A DNA stretch of 64,000 nucleotides from Gemmobacter fulvus (GTDB taxonomy: Bacteria; Pseudomonadota; Alphaproteobacteria; Rhodobacterales; Rhodobacteraceae), in contig NZ_CP076361.1 of assembly GCF_018798885.1 (NCBI RefSeq), positions 1,364,001-1,428,000 on the forward strand. The letters run 5' to 3'. Within the stretch, counting starts at the first letter, position 1; every line of letters begins with the position of its first letter. The notes below the pieces were generated by a model. The model made no database searches. It was not told the origin of the DNA and saw only the letters and a list, made by a program, of their open reading frames with translations. This document shows positions 1 to 9,090 of the stretch, one piece after another. The position numbers and the translations under genes were made by a program.

Positions 1-289
1 TCAGTTCCGGCAGCAGCGGAATCGCCCCCAACCGGCGCGAGCCGATCACCGCGACCCGCGCATGGATCTCGGGCCAATTGCTGCGCAGATGGGCCAGCAG
101 CCGGTGCAGCAGCGCCTGTTCGGTCACAAACTCGGACCGGAAATACAGGTAGAACCGGGCGACCTGCCGCGCGGCCACCGCAGGGGCGCCCAGCAGTTCG
201 AACCCGAAGGGAGAGACGACATCCAGCGGCGGCAAAGACCGGAATGCCGCCTGCGTGATGTCATGCCAATGGAAGGGAGAAAGGGTCAT
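1..289 (-). CDS. Unrecognised protein, C-terminus cut by window edge
   Basis: An open reading frame starts with ATG at 289 and stays open to base 1, giving the first 96 residues. It is preceded by a good AGGAGG-like ribosome site on the minus strand (around 297-303), and codon use has the G/C third positions seen in neighbouring genes, so I take it as real. The N-terminus begins MTLSPFHWHD; it is rich in aromatic and hydrophobic residues with no signal peptide or clear membrane helix. I do not recognise the family and assign no function. It points away from moaE and is the last gene on this side. Confidence 0.6.
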   Translation of the reverse strand, partial: MTLSPFHWHDITQAAFRSLPPLDVVSPFGFELLGAPAVAARQVARFYLYFRSEFVTEQALLHRLLAHLRSNWPEIHARVAVIGSRRLGAIPLLPEL

Positions 290-330
290 GGTGATGCCTC
301 CTGAAAGTTTGCACATTCAAGTGGCACATC

Positions 331-350
331 AGAGATGATGAATAATCTCT
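331..350. promoter_or_regulatory. Near-palindrome upstream of the left-edge gene
   Basis: The 20-bp element has perfect 6-bp outer arms AGAGAT / ATCTCT and matches its own reverse complement at 8 of 10 positions per half. It lies 42 bp upstream of the start at 289, in the 113-bp gap below moaE. The position suits an operator for the left-edge gene, but no regulator is assigned. Confidence 0.3.
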
Positions 351-402
351 TAACCTGATGCGGAAAACTGCGGATACGCGGAAAAGTGCCGCCCGGAGCC
401 GG

Positions 403-843
403 TTACCAGCGGTTCAGCGCCGCCTCATCCTCGGCTTTGGCGGCGACCCAGACCGCCCCGTCATGGCCGATTTCCTTCTTCCAGAACGGCGCGCGGGATT
501 TGAGGTAATCCATCAGGAACTCTGCCGCGGCGAAGGCATCGGCGCGATGCCGGGCCGCCGTCGCCACCATCATGATCGGCTCGTTCGGGCCAAGCCGCCC
601 ATGGCGATGGATCACCAGCGCATCGGCAAGCTGCCATCTGGCGCAGGCCTCGTCGATGATTGCGGCAATGGCGCGTTCGGTCATGCCGGGATAATGCTCG
701 ATCTCCATCGCGGCCAGTTGGCCGCCATTGTCGCGCACCAGCCCGGTAAAGGTGACCACCGCCCCTGCCCCGTCGACCCCGGCAATGAACGCCTCGGTTT
801 CGCGCCCGATGTTGAAGGCCGCCTCTTGCACCAGCAGCAGCAT
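403..843 (-). CDS. moaE: Molybdopterin synthase catalytic subunit MoaE
   Basis: MoaE forms a heterotetramer with MoaD and transfers sulfur from the MoaD thiocarboxylate to cyclic pyranopterin monophosphate, making molybdopterin in the cytoplasm. The 146-residue protein has the usual family length. Visible signatures are TGLVR (33-37), HRHGRL (79-84), and the lysine-rich active-site stretch DYLKSRAPFWKKE (about 112-124), which includes the conserved catalytic lysines. The start at 843 lies 1 nt after the moaD stop, so the two are co-transcribed. The Mo-dependent formate dehydrogenase operon nearby is a plausible client. Confidence 0.95.
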   Translation of the reverse strand: MLLLVQEAAFNIGRETEAFIAGVDGAGAVVTFTGLVRDNGGQLAAMEIEHYPGMTERAIAAIIDEACARWQLADALVIHRHGRLGPNEPIMMVATAARHRADAFAAAEFLMDYLKSRAPFWKKEIGHDGAVWVAAKAEDEAALNRW

Positions 844-844
844 G

Positions 845-1096
845 TCAGCCCCCGGTCATCGGCGGAAAGAAGGCCACTTCGCGCACGCCGGCCAAGGGGG
901 CGTCAAAGCTCGACAGCTCCTGATCCAGCGCCACCCGCAGCGCCGGAAGGTCGGCAAAGGCATAGGCATAGCGCTCTTCCCGCGCCGACAGTTCGGTGAT
1001 CAGATCGGCCACGGTTGCCGCCGATGTCTCCACCTTTTCCCGGGGCAGACCGATGCGTTCCCGCACCCATGCGAAATACATCACCTCGACGATCAT
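845..1096 (-). CDS. moaD: Molybdopterin synthase sulfur-carrier subunit MoaD
   Basis: This small ubiquitin-like sulfur carrier is thiocarboxylated at its C-terminal glycine and docks into MoaE. The 83-residue length is typical, and the protein ends in the required Gly-Gly (residues 82-83). Its start overlaps the pgsA stop by 4 nt (ATGA), and moaE follows after 1 nt, giving the order pgsA-moaD-moaE on the minus strand. An alternative reading frame across the same DNA is a shadow. Confidence 0.95.
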   Translation of the reverse strand: MIVEVMYFAWVRERIGLPREKVETSAATVADLITELSAREERYAYAFADLPALRVALDQELSSFDAPLAGVREVAFFPPMTGG

Positions 1097-1761
1097 CGCT
1101 TTTCATCCCGCAGATAGGGCAAGGCCTTGCGGAAATAATCCCAGCCGGTGACGAATGTCAGCAGAGCCGCGATCCAGATCAGCACCAACCCGACATTCGT
1201 GGCATAGGCGGCGCAATCGCGCCCGCCACAGGTGCGGATCGGATCGGCAAGCCCCTGCGACACCGCTTCGGCATATTGCTCGGGCGTCAGCCCGCGCAGG
1301 GCGATGCCTTCCAGATATTCCAGCCCAGTGCCCAGAAACAGCACGGCAATCGCCACCATCTGCGCCGTGGTTTTCCACTTGGCCAGTCTGGTGACTTTCA
1401 GCAAGCCCGCCTTGGCCCCCAGAAATTCGCGCAGACCCGACACGCAGACTTCGCGGAACAGGATCAGCGTGGCGGGCAGGATCAGCCAGGGATTCATACC
1501 GGAATAGCCGGTGATTACCATGATGGCGATGACCACCATCGCCTTGTCGGCAATCGGATCCAGCATCGTTCCGAACTTCGATTCCTGCTTCCAGAGCCGG
1601 GCCAGATAGCCATCGAACCAATCGGTGACCGCCGCGCCGATGAACAGCGTCAGGGCGAACCAATCGGCCCAGGGCCGCTGGAAATACAGGAACATCACTG
1701 CCACGCCAGGCGCGGCGAGCAGGCGCAGCACAGTGAGGATATTGGGTATGTTCCACGTCAT
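1093..1761 (-). CDS. pgsA: CDP-diacylglycerol-glycerol-3-phosphate 3-phosphatidyltransferase
   Basis: PgsA makes phosphatidylglycerophosphate from CDP-diacylglycerol and glycerol-3-phosphate in the inner membrane, the committed step to phosphatidylglycerol and cardiolipin. The 222-residue protein carries the CDP-alcohol phosphotransferase motif DG-x2-AR-x8-G-x3-D-x3-D: D50-G51, A54-R55, G64, D68 and D72. Several hydrophobic helices are evident. It is a little longer than E. coli PgsA, with an insertion between the last helices that contains two cysteines. It heads the pgsA-moaD-moaE operon. The 122-bp gap to the divergent Hsp70-like gene must hold both promoters. Confidence 0.95.
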   Translation of the reverse strand: MTWNIPNILTVLRLLAAPGVAVMFLYFQRPWADWFALTLFIGAAVTDWFDGYLARLWKQESKFGTMLDPIADKAMVVIAIMVITGYSGMNPWLILPATLILFREVCVSGLREFLGAKAGLLKVTRLAKWKTTAQMVAIAVLFLGTGLEYLEGIALRGLTPEQYAEAVSQGLADPIRTCGGRDCAAYATNVGLVLIWIAALLTFVTGWDYFRKALPYLRDEKR

Positions 1762-1883
1762 ATCGAAGTCGTAGCGGAAGGGGCGCGCGGGGGGAAGGGG
1801 GCCGCTGATTTTATCCGCAGCGCAGGCTTTACAGCCGTGCAGCGGAACGTTAGGTCAGCCGCTTTGCGACGAAAGGGAACGCC

Positions 1884-3128
1884 ATGCAGGCCTGCGGGAT
1901 CGACTTTGGAACCTCGAACTCCACCGTGGGCGTGGCATCCGTCAGCGGCGCAGACCTGCTGGCACTGGAGGGCGATGCCGTCACCCTGCCCTCGGCGGTG
2001 TTCTGGCACGAGGATGGCGTGGCAGAGTTCGGGCGCGCGGCGATTGCCGCCTATGTCAACCGCGAGGATGGCCGCCTGATGCGCGGGCTGAAAAGCACGC
2101 TCGGGTCGTCGCTGATCACCGAACGCACCCGGGTCGGCAACAAGGCCCTCAGCTTCCGCGAGGTTCTGGCGCGCTATATCGGCCATCTGCGCGCGCGTCT
2201 GGTGGCCAGCGCTGGGGATGTGCCCGCCGTGGTGATGGGGCGTCCGGTGCATTTCGTCGAGGATGATGCCGACGGCGATGCCCGCGCCGAGGCGGTGCTG
2301 GGCGAGATTGCCCGCGAGGTCGGCTTCCGCGAGGTGGCCTTTCAATACGAACCGATTGCGGCAGCGCTGCATTACGAATCCAGCGTGGCCACCGAAGAGC
2401 TGGTGCTGATCGTCGACATCGGCGGCGGCACCTCGGATGTGTCGCTGGTGCGGGTGGGGCCGAACCTGCGCGCCAAGGCCGACCGCGCGGCGGATATTCT
2501 TGGCAATGACGGGATCCGGGTCGGCGGCACCGATTTTGACCGGCTGCTGAGCCTGGCCGAGGTGATGCCGCATCTGGGCTTTGGCACACCGACCGGCGGC
2601 GGGCGCGGAATCATGCCGCGCCATTATTACCTGGACCTGGCCACCTGGCATCGCATCAACTTTCTTTACACGCAGCGGGTCGCCGCCGATCTGAAGGCCT
2701 TGCGGCACACGGCGGACCGGCCCGAATTGCTGGATCGCCTGATCCGCGTGGTGTCGGACCGTCAGGGTCATGCGCTGGCAATGGAGGTAGAGGCCGCGAA
2801 AATCGCCCTGTCCGAGGCTGAGGCGGTGCGCCTGATGCTGGCGCGGCTGACCGGCGGGCCGAACCCGATGGCCAGCCGGGCCGGGTTTGAAACCGCCGTC
2901 GCGGCACCGCTGGCGCGCATCGCAGATCTGCTGCGCGCCGTGCTGGCACAGGGCGGCGTGGCCCCCGATCAGGTCGGCACCGTGTTCCTGACCGGCGGCT
3001 CCAGCCAGTTGCCCATTCTGCACGCGGTGGTGCAGCAGGTGCTGCCGGGCGTGCGTCTGGCGACCGGCGACATGCTGGGCAGCGTCGGCACCGGCCTTGC
3101 GCTGGACGCGGCGCGCAAATTCGCCTGA
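1884..3128 (+). CDS. Hsp70-family ATPase, YegD-like
   Basis: The 414-residue protein is an actin/Hsp70-fold ATPase. The first phosphate loop is DFGTSNS (7-13), and the second is VDIGGGTSD (about 177-185). A later TGGSSQLP segment (about 373-380) matches the adenosine motif. It is shorter than DnaK and lacks a clear substrate-binding and lid region, which fits the YegD/HscC-like group rather than a full chaperone. No DnaJ or GrpE gene is adjacent, so the partner is unknown. It converges on fdsD with only 4 nt between stop codons. Confidence 0.85.
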   Translation: MQACGIDFGTSNSTVGVASVSGADLLALEGDAVTLPSAVFWHEDGVAEFGRAAIAAYVNREDGRLMRGLKSTLGSSLITERTRVGNKALSFREVLARYIGHLRARLVASAGDVPAVVMGRPVHFVEDDADGDARAEAVLGEIAREVGFREVAFQYEPIAAALHYESSVATEELVLIVDIGGGTSDVSLVRVGPNLRAKADRAADILGNDGIRVGGTDFDRLLSLAEVMPHLGFGTPTGGGRGIMPRHYYLDLATWHRINFLYTQRVAADLKALRHTADRPELLDRLIRVVSDRQGHALAMEVEAAKIALSEAEAVRLMLARLTGGPNPMASRAGFETAVAAPLARIADLLRAVLAQGGVAPDQVGTVFLTGGSSQLPILHAVVQQVLPGVRLATGDMLGSVGTGLALDAARKFA

Positions 3129-3132
3129 CGGG

Positions 3133-3372
3133 TCAGGCGGCTTCGGCGGGCCTGCGGATCTGCGTGGCGGCATCCAGCACCAGCGGGCGCAGACCTGCGC
3201 CCCCGGCATCCAGCATTTCAAACAGGTGCCGCCGCATCCGGGGCTCCCAGAAATCATTGATATGATTGGCCAGGCCCGACACGCCCTCGTCATGGGGTTT
3301 GCTTTCCATGAACTTGGCGATCTGGTTCGCCATGGTGATCAGCTTGGAATGGGGTGTTTTTTCAAGCGACAT
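3133..3372 (-). CDS. fdsD: NAD-dependent formate dehydrogenase delta subunit FdsD
   Basis: FdsD is a small soluble protein needed for assembly or activity of the FdsABG formate dehydrogenase. I choose the start at 3372 (MSLEKTPHSK) because family members begin there, giving 79 residues; the longer in-frame version starting at 3420 would reach deep into fdhD. Visible features are the VSGLANHINDFWEPRMR segment and the LDAGGAGL stretch typical of the family. The start overlaps fdhD by 11 nt, so it is the last gene of the fds operon. Confidence 0.88.
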   Translation of the reverse strand: MSLEKTPHSKLITMANQIAKFMESKPHDEGVSGLANHINDFWEPRMRRHLFEMLDAGGAGLRPLVLDAATQIRRPAEAA

Positions 3373-4183
3373 GGGCAGCCTCTTCAGGTGCGATACGATG
3401 GGGATGGGTAAAACAATCAAAGCGGTCGGGGCGGGCCAGCCCGATCAGCGTCAGCCCGGCCTGATCGGCCATGCGCACAGCGGCAGTGGTGGGGGCCGAC
3501 ACCGCGATCAGTACCGGCGATCCCAGCGCACAGGCCTTCTGCACCATGTCGATCGACACGCGGCAGGTCAGGATCAGCGCACCGTTTGCAGCCAGCAGGT
3601 CGCCGCCGGGCCGCGACAGCGCCCCGACCAGCTTATCGAGCGCATTGTGCCGCCCCACATCCTCGCGCGACAGCTGGATGCCTTCAGGCGTCCAGAAAGC
3701 GGCGCAATGGGCGGCGCGGCTGGCATCATGCAGCGGCTGATGCGCGGGCAGTTCGGCCACGGCCTGCATCACCTGTGACGGCGTGAGGCGAAAGCCCGTA
3801 TCCACCACCGGGCGCGCCACACGCACCGCCTCGGCCAGACTGTCGATCCCGCACAGGCCGCAGCCCACCGGCCCCGCCATGGTGCGGCGGCGGTTGGCCT
3901 GCCGTGCTTCGGCCTCGGGTTTCAGCCAGATCTGCAGATCAAGGCCCAGATCGGTTGCCACCGTCTCGACCGTGTCGATCTCGTCCGGTGTGGCAATACC
4001 TTCGGTCAGCGAAAACCCATAGGCGAAATCCACCAGATCGGCAGGCGTTGCCATCATCACCGCATGGGTCGAGCCGTTATACGACAGGGCCACGGCCACC
4101 TCTTCAGGCAAAACGCGGCTGTCGTCAGAGGCGCGGCCCGCCGTGAAGGCGAGCCGCCGGAGCGGGCGATGCGTCTGCATCAC
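3362..4183 (-). CDS. fdhD: Formate dehydrogenase accessory sulfurtransferase FdhD
   Basis: FdhD (FdsC) passes sulfur from a cysteine desulfurase to the bis-MGD cofactor before insertion into formate dehydrogenase. The 273-residue protein contains the functional CxxC loop as GCGLCG (C108 and C111). The later REDVGRHNALDKL segment is the classic family signature. Its start overlaps the fdsA stop by 4 nt, coupling synthesis to the catalytic subunit. It lies between fdsA and fdsD. Confidence 0.95.
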   Translation of the reverse strand: MMQTHRPLRRLAFTAGRASDDSRVLPEEVAVALSYNGSTHAVMMATPADLVDFAYGFSLTEGIATPDEIDTVETVATDLGLDLQIWLKPEAEARQANRRRTMAGPVGCGLCGIDSLAEAVRVARPVVDTGFRLTPSQVMQAVAELPAHQPLHDASRAAHCAAFWTPEGIQLSREDVGRHNALDKLVGALSRPGGDLLAANGALILTCRVSIDMVQKACALGSPVLIAVSAPTTAAVRMADQAGLTLIGLARPDRFDCFTHPHRIAPEEAAHVA

Positions 4184-7062
4184 TCGGCAGCGGGCAGGAT
4201 GCGGCGCGACAGGTTGGCCTGCGCGGTGTAATCATCCTGCCAGTCGGTTGTCGGGCCGTTCGACGGGCTGACCTGAACCGCCGTCACCTTGTATTCCGGG
4301 CAGTTGGTTGCCCAGTCCGAAAAATCGGTGGTGATCACGTTGGCCTGCGTCGTAGGGTGGTGGAAGGTGGTGTAGACCACGCCGGGCGACACCCGATCCG
4401 TGATCTGCGCCCGCAGCGCCGTTTCGCCCGACCGCGAGGCCAGACGCACCCAATCGCCCTCTTTCACGCCGCGCACCTCGGCATCATGCGGATGGATTTC
4501 CAGCACATCCTCGGCGTGCCAGACCACATTCGCCGTGCGCCGCGTTTGCGCACCGACGTTGTACTGCGACAGGATCCGCCCGGTGGTCAGCAAGAGCGGG
4601 AAGCGCGGCCCGGTCTTTTCATCCGTCGCCACATATTCGGTGCGGATGAACTTGCCCCGCCCGCGCACGAAACCGTCTATATGCATCAGCGGCGTGCCTT
4701 CGGGGGCCTTTTCGTTGCAGGGCCATTGGACAGAGCCCATGGTTTCCAGCTTTTCATAGCTCACACCGGCAAAGCTCGGCGTGGTCAGCGCGATTTCTTC
4801 CATGATCTGCGACGGGTGGGTGTAGGTCCAGCCCGCGCCCATCGCATTGGCGAAAAGCTGCGTCACTTCCCAATCGGCATATCCCTGTTTCGGGGCCATC
4901 ACCTTGCGCACGCGGTTGATGCGACGCTCGGCATTGGTGAACGTGCCGTCCTTTTCCAGGAAGGTGGAGCCGGGGAAGAACACATGCGCGTAATTCGCCG
5001 TCTCGTTCAGGAACAGGTCATGCACGATGACACAGTCCATTGCAGCCAGACCGGCGGCAACGTGTTTGGTGTCGGGATCCGATTGCAGGATGTCCTCACC
5101 CTGGCAATAGAGGCCCTTGAACGTGCCCTCGACCGCCGCGTCCAGCATGTTGGGAATGCGCAGACCCGGCTCGTTGTCGATCTTGGCGCCCCAGACCTTT
5201 TCAAAGATCGCGCGCACATCGTCATTCTTCACATGGCGATAGCCCGGCAGCTCGTGCGGGAACGACCCCATATCACAGCTGCCCTGCACGTTGTTCTGGC
5301 CGCGCAGCGGGTTCACGCCCACGCCGGGACGGCCGATATTGCCGGTCAGCATGGCAAGGTTGGCAATACCGATCACGGTGGTCGATCCCTGGCTGTGTTC
5401 GGTCACGCCCAGCCCGTAATAGATCGCGCCATTGCCGCCCTTGGCAAACAGACGCGCCGCGGCGCGCAGCTCTTCCGGCGGCACGCCGGTGAGCAGATGC
5501 ACCGCTTCGGGGCTGTGCTTCGGATCGGCAACGAATTCCGCATAGTCCAGGAACTCGTCCCAGTCGCAGCGGTTGCGGATGAACTCTTCATCCATCAGCC
5601 CTTCGGTCACGATCACATGCGCCAGCGCCGTCACCACGGCCACATTGGTGCCGGGGGTCAGCGCCAGGTGATGCGCCGCCTTGATATGCGGGCTTTCCAC
5701 CATTTCGGTGCGGCGCGGGTCGATAACGATCAGCTTGGCCCCCTTGCGCAGGCGCTTTTTCAGGCGGCTGGCAAAGACCGGGTGCCCGGAAACCGGGTTG
5801 GCCCCGATCACGATGACCACATCGGTTTCTTCGACCGAGTCGAAATCCTGCGTGCCCGCAGAGGTGCCGAAGGTCTGGCCCAGACCATAGCCGGTGGGCG
5901 AATGGCAGACGCGGGCGCAGGTGTCGGTGTTGTTGTTGCCAAACACCGCACGGGTCAGTTTCTGCACCAGATAGGCTTCTTCATTGGTGCAGCGGCTGGA
6001 GGTGATCACCCCGACCGAGTGCCGCCCGTGTTGCGCCTGAATTCCGCGCATCCGGTTGGCGGCAAATTCCATCGCCTCGGCCCAGGACACTTCCTGCCAG
6101 GGATCGTTGATGCTGTCGCGGATCATAGGGTTGAGGATGCGGTCCTTGTGGCTGGCATAACCATAGGCAAAGCGGCCTTTGACGCAGCTGTGCCCCCGGT
6201 TCGCCTTGCCGTGCTTGTACGGCACCATGCGCACCAGCTCATCGCCGCGCATTTCAGCCTTGAAGCTGCACCCGACGCCGCAATAGGCGCAGGTGGTGAT
6301 GACCGAACGCTCCGGCGTGCCGATCTCGATCACGCTTTTTTCCTGCAGCGTCGCAGTCGGGCAGGCCTGCACGCAGGCGCCGCACGATACGCAATCCGAG
6401 GTCAGCGCCGTATCGGTCTTGGCCCCGAACGAGACACGGCTGTCAAAGCCCCGGCCTTCGATGGTCAGCGCGAACGTGCCCTGCACTTCTTCGCAGGCCC
6501 GCACGCAGCGCGAGCAGACGATACATTTCGCAGGGTCATAGCTGAAATACGGGTTGCTGTCGTCTTTCGGCAGATATTGCGGATTGACCTGACCGGAATT
6601 GTCCTTGGCCTTGAAATGGGTGTCCACGGCCTCGTAGCGCACATCGCGCAGACCGACGGCCCCGGCCATATCCTGCAATTCGCAATCGCCATTGGCCGAA
6701 CAGGTCAGGCAATCCAGCGGGTGATCGCTGATATACAGCTCCATCACGCCGCGGCGCAGCTGCTTGAGCTTGCCATTCTGCGTCTGCACCTTGATGCCCG
6801 GCGCAACCGGCGTGGTGCAGGAGGCGGGCGTGCCGTTGCGGCCTTCGATCTCCACCAGACACAGACGGCACGAGCCGAAGGCATCAATGCTGTCGGTGGC
6901 GCAGAGCTTTGGCACGCTGATGCCGATCTCGGCGGCGGCGCGCATGATGCTGGTGCCTTCCGGCACGGTCACATCAAAGCCGTCAATGGTCAGCGTGACC
7001 ATGGTTTTCGATTTGGATGCCGGGGTGCCGAAATCGCGATCCGGGATGATGAAGTCTTTCAT
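4180..7062 (-). CDS. fdsA: NAD-dependent formate dehydrogenase alpha subunit FdsA (Mo-bisMGD)
   Basis: This is the catalytic subunit of the oxygen-tolerant cytoplasmic enzyme that oxidises formate to CO2 and passes electrons through Fe-S clusters to the FdsB flavin. The 960 residues show an N-terminal [2Fe-2S] ferredoxin domain (C54, C65, C68, C82) and a His-Cys3 cluster (H114, C118, C121, C127). Two [4Fe-4S] ferredoxin-type clusters follow (C180-C190 and C224-C234), then the proximal cluster CAYCGVGC (258-265) with C293. The molybdenum ligand is cysteine, in CARVCHSP (C386-H387), not selenocysteine. The gene overlaps both fdsB and fdhD by 4 nt. Confidence 0.97.
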   Translation of the reverse strand: MKDFIIPDRDFGTPASKSKTMVTLTIDGFDVTVPEGTSIMRAAAEIGISVPKLCATDSIDAFGSCRLCLVEIEGRNGTPASCTTPVAPGIKVQTQNGKLKQLRRGVMELYISDHPLDCLTCSANGDCELQDMAGAVGLRDVRYEAVDTHFKAKDNSGQVNPQYLPKDDSNPYFSYDPAKCIVCSRCVRACEEVQGTFALTIEGRGFDSRVSFGAKTDTALTSDCVSCGACVQACPTATLQEKSVIEIGTPERSVITTCAYCGVGCSFKAEMRGDELVRMVPYKHGKANRGHSCVKGRFAYGYASHKDRILNPMIRDSINDPWQEVSWAEAMEFAANRMRGIQAQHGRHSVGVITSSRCTNEEAYLVQKLTRAVFGNNNTDTCARVCHSPTGYGLGQTFGTSAGTQDFDSVEETDVVIVIGANPVSGHPVFASRLKKRLRKGAKLIVIDPRRTEMVESPHIKAAHHLALTPGTNVAVVTALAHVIVTEGLMDEEFIRNRCDWDEFLDYAEFVADPKHSPEAVHLLTGVPPEELRAAARLFAKGGNGAIYYGLGVTEHSQGSTTVIGIANLAMLTGNIGRPGVGVNPLRGQNNVQGSCDMGSFPHELPGYRHVKNDDVRAIFEKVWGAKIDNEPGLRIPNMLDAAVEGTFKGLYCQGEDILQSDPDTKHVAAGLAAMDCVIVHDLFLNETANYAHVFFPGSTFLEKDGTFTNAERRINRVRKVMAPKQGYADWEVTQLFANAMGAGWTYTHPSQIMEEIALTTPSFAGVSYEKLETMGSVQWPCNEKAPEGTPLMHIDGFVRGRGKFIRTEYVATDEKTGPRFPLLLTTGRILSQYNVGAQTRRTANVVWHAEDVLEIHPHDAEVRGVKEGDWVRLASRSGETALRAQITDRVSPGVVYTTFHHPTTQANVITTDFSDWATNCPEYKVTAVQVSPSNGPTTDWQDDYTAQANLSRRILPAAE

Positions 7063-8582
7063 TCGGCGGCCTCCTTGGCGGTCGCGTGGAAGTCATCGGG
7101 GAAATGGGTCAGGGCCGACATGACGGGATAGGGGGTAAAGCCGCCCAGCGCGCAGAGCGAGCCGGATTTCATCGTGTCGCAAAGGTCGGTCAGCAGCGGA
7201 ATCGCGGCGGTATCGCCGCGCGCGATGCGGTCCACGGTTTCGACGCCGCGCACAGCGCCGATGCGGCAGGGGGTGCATTTGCCACAGGATTCGATCGCGC
7301 AGAATTCCATCGCGAACCGCGCCTGTTTCAGCATATCGGCGCTGTCATCAAAGACGGTGATGCCCGCATGGCCGATCAGGCCGCCCTTGCCGGCATATTC
7401 CTCGTATCCGAACGGCGTGTCGAACAGGGCGCGCGGGAAATAGGCACCCAGCGGCCCGCCGACCTGCACCGCCTTGACCGGGCGGCCCGAGGAGGTGCCC
7501 CCGGCAATGCCGTCGATGATCTCGCCAAGGGTCAGACCAAAGGCGATCTCGTAAAGGCCACCATATTTCACATTGCCCGCGATTTGCAGCGGGATGGTGC
7601 CGCGCGACCGGCCAAGGCCGAAGTTCTGATAAAACGCCGCACCCTTCTCGAAGATCACCGGGATGGTGGCAAGCGAGATCACGTTGTTGACCACGGTCGG
7701 CTTGCCAAGGAACCCTTCCAGCGCGGGCAGCGGCGGTTTGGCCCGCACCACGCCCCGCTTGCCTTCCAGGCTGTTGAGCAGGCTGGTTTCCTCGCCGCAG
7801 ACATAGGCCCCGGCACCCGAGCGGATCTCCATGTCAAAGGCAAAGCCGGACCCGGCCACCGATGCGCCCAGCAGGCCCGCAGTCCGGGCGATCCGGACAG
7901 CCTGTTCCATCACCGCAATCGCATCGGGGTATTCGGAGCGCAGATAGACATAGCCTTTGGTCGCGCCACAAGCGATGCCCGCGATGGTCATGCCTTCGAT
8001 CAGCGTGAAGGGGTCGCCTTCCATGATCATCCGGTCGGCAAAGGTGCCGGAGTCGCCCTCGTCCGCATTGCAGACGATGTATTTCTGATCGGCCTTCGCC
8101 TCGGCAACGGTTTTCCATTTGATGCCGGTCGGGAACCCGGCCCCGCCGCGTCCGCGCAGACCCGAGGCCGACACTTCGGCCACGATCTCGGCCCCGGTCA
8201 TCGTCAGCGCCCGGGTGAGGCCCGCATAGCCGCCGTGGGCCTTGTAATCGTCAAGCGACAGCGGGTCGATCACGCCACAGCGCGCGAAGGTCAACCGGGT
8301 CTGCGCCCGCAGCCAGGGCAGATCGTCGGTGCGGCCAAGCGCCTTGGCACTGCTACCGTCGAACACGCCTGCCACATCGGCCACCGTCATCGGGCCATAG
8401 GCCATGCGGCCTTCGGGGGTCTCGACCTCCAGCAGCGGCTCCAGCCAGACCATGCCGCGCGAGCCGTTGCGCACCAGCGTCAGGTCAATGCCCCGCTTCG
8501 CCGCCTCGGCCTGCACGGCTTTCGCCACGTCATCGGCACCCAGTGCCTTGGCCGCCGCATCAAGGGGAAGGTAAATCTTCAT
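7059..8582 (-). CDS. fdsB: NAD-dependent formate dehydrogenase beta subunit FdsB
   Basis: FdsB is the diaphorase subunit: it binds FMN and NAD+ and one [4Fe-4S] cluster, and is homologous to NuoF. In the 507 residues I see an N-terminal thioredoxin-like region (1-120) and the FMN/NADH-binding GRGGAGFPTG motif. A YVCGEETSLLNSLEG stretch follows, and the C-terminal cluster motif CGKCTPCRIGA lies near residue 430. Its ATG shares its A with the fdsG stop (TGATG), and its end overlaps fdsA by 4 nt. It acts in the cytoplasm with FdsA and FdsG. Confidence 0.97.
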   Translation of the reverse strand: MKIYLPLDAAAKALGADDVAKAVQAEAAKRGIDLTLVRNGSRGMVWLEPLLEVETPEGRMAYGPMTVADVAGVFDGSSAKALGRTDDLPWLRAQTRLTFARCGVIDPLSLDDYKAHGGYAGLTRALTMTGAEIVAEVSASGLRGRGGAGFPTGIKWKTVAEAKADQKYIVCNADEGDSGTFADRMIMEGDPFTLIEGMTIAGIACGATKGYVYLRSEYPDAIAVMEQAVRIARTAGLLGASVAGSGFAFDMEIRSGAGAYVCGEETSLLNSLEGKRGVVRAKPPLPALEGFLGKPTVVNNVISLATIPVIFEKGAAFYQNFGLGRSRGTIPLQIAGNVKYGGLYEIAFGLTLGEIIDGIAGGTSSGRPVKAVQVGGPLGAYFPRALFDTPFGYEEYAGKGGLIGHAGITVFDDSADMLKQARFAMEFCAIESCGKCTPCRIGAVRGVETVDRIARGDTAAIPLLTDLCDTMKSGSLCALGGFTPYPVMSALTHFPDDFHATAKEAAE

Positions 8583-9052
8583 CAGCGCACCTCTGCCAAC
8601 AGGGCGTCAAACCGCGCCTCATCCACCCGGCCCACCACGCGGCCATCCACCAGAGCCGCAGGCGCACAGGCGCACAGGCCAAGACAGAACACCGGCTCCA
8701 GCGTCACCGCGCCATCGGCCGTGGTTTCATGCCATTCGATTCCCAGCCGCTTTTGCGCATGGGCTGCCACCCGGTCTGCCCCCATCGCCTGACAGGCCTC
8801 GGCCCGGCACAGCTTGAGCACATGGCGCCCGGCAGGCTCTTCGCGGAAATCGTGATAGAAGCTCATCACGCCATGCACTTCGGCGCGGCTGAGCGTCAGA
8901 TTCTGCGCGATCACCGGCAAAGCCGCCTGGGGCACATGGCCGAATTCGGCCTGAATGGCGTGCAGAATGGGCAGAAGCGGCCCTTCCATCCCGTCATGCG
9001 CGGCCAGTATCTCACTGACGCGGGTAAGGGTGGCGGCATCACTTGGCTGCAT
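8582..9052 (-). CDS. fdsG: NAD-dependent formate dehydrogenase gamma subunit FdsG
   Basis: FdsG is a NuoE-like subunit with a thioredoxin-fold [2Fe-2S] cluster that relays electrons to FdsB. The 156-residue protein has the four cluster cysteines in two pairs: C-x4-C in CRAEAC and the pair in CLGLCACAPA. The GVMSFYHDF segment is typical of the family. It is the first structural gene of the operon, 87 bp downstream of the LysR gene on the same strand, and that gap holds the predicted operator. Confidence 0.95.
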   Translation of the reverse strand: MQPSDAATLTRVSEILAAHDGMEGPLLPILHAIQAEFGHVPQAALPVIAQNLTLSRAEVHGVMSFYHDFREEPAGRHVLKLCRAEACQAMGADRVAAHAQKRLGIEWHETTADGAVTLEPVFCLGLCACAPAALVDGRVVGRVDEARFDALLAEVR

Positions 9053-9090
9053 GGCTGACCTCCGGCTGGCTTTTGCACAGCTTCTACGCC

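Noticed and set aside
4357-7131. 924-codon plus-strand ORF opposite fdsA
   Set aside because: It is fully antisense to a well-conserved gene, its protein is rich in His, Arg and Gln with no recognisable domain, and GC-rich codon bias creates such shadows throughout the window.
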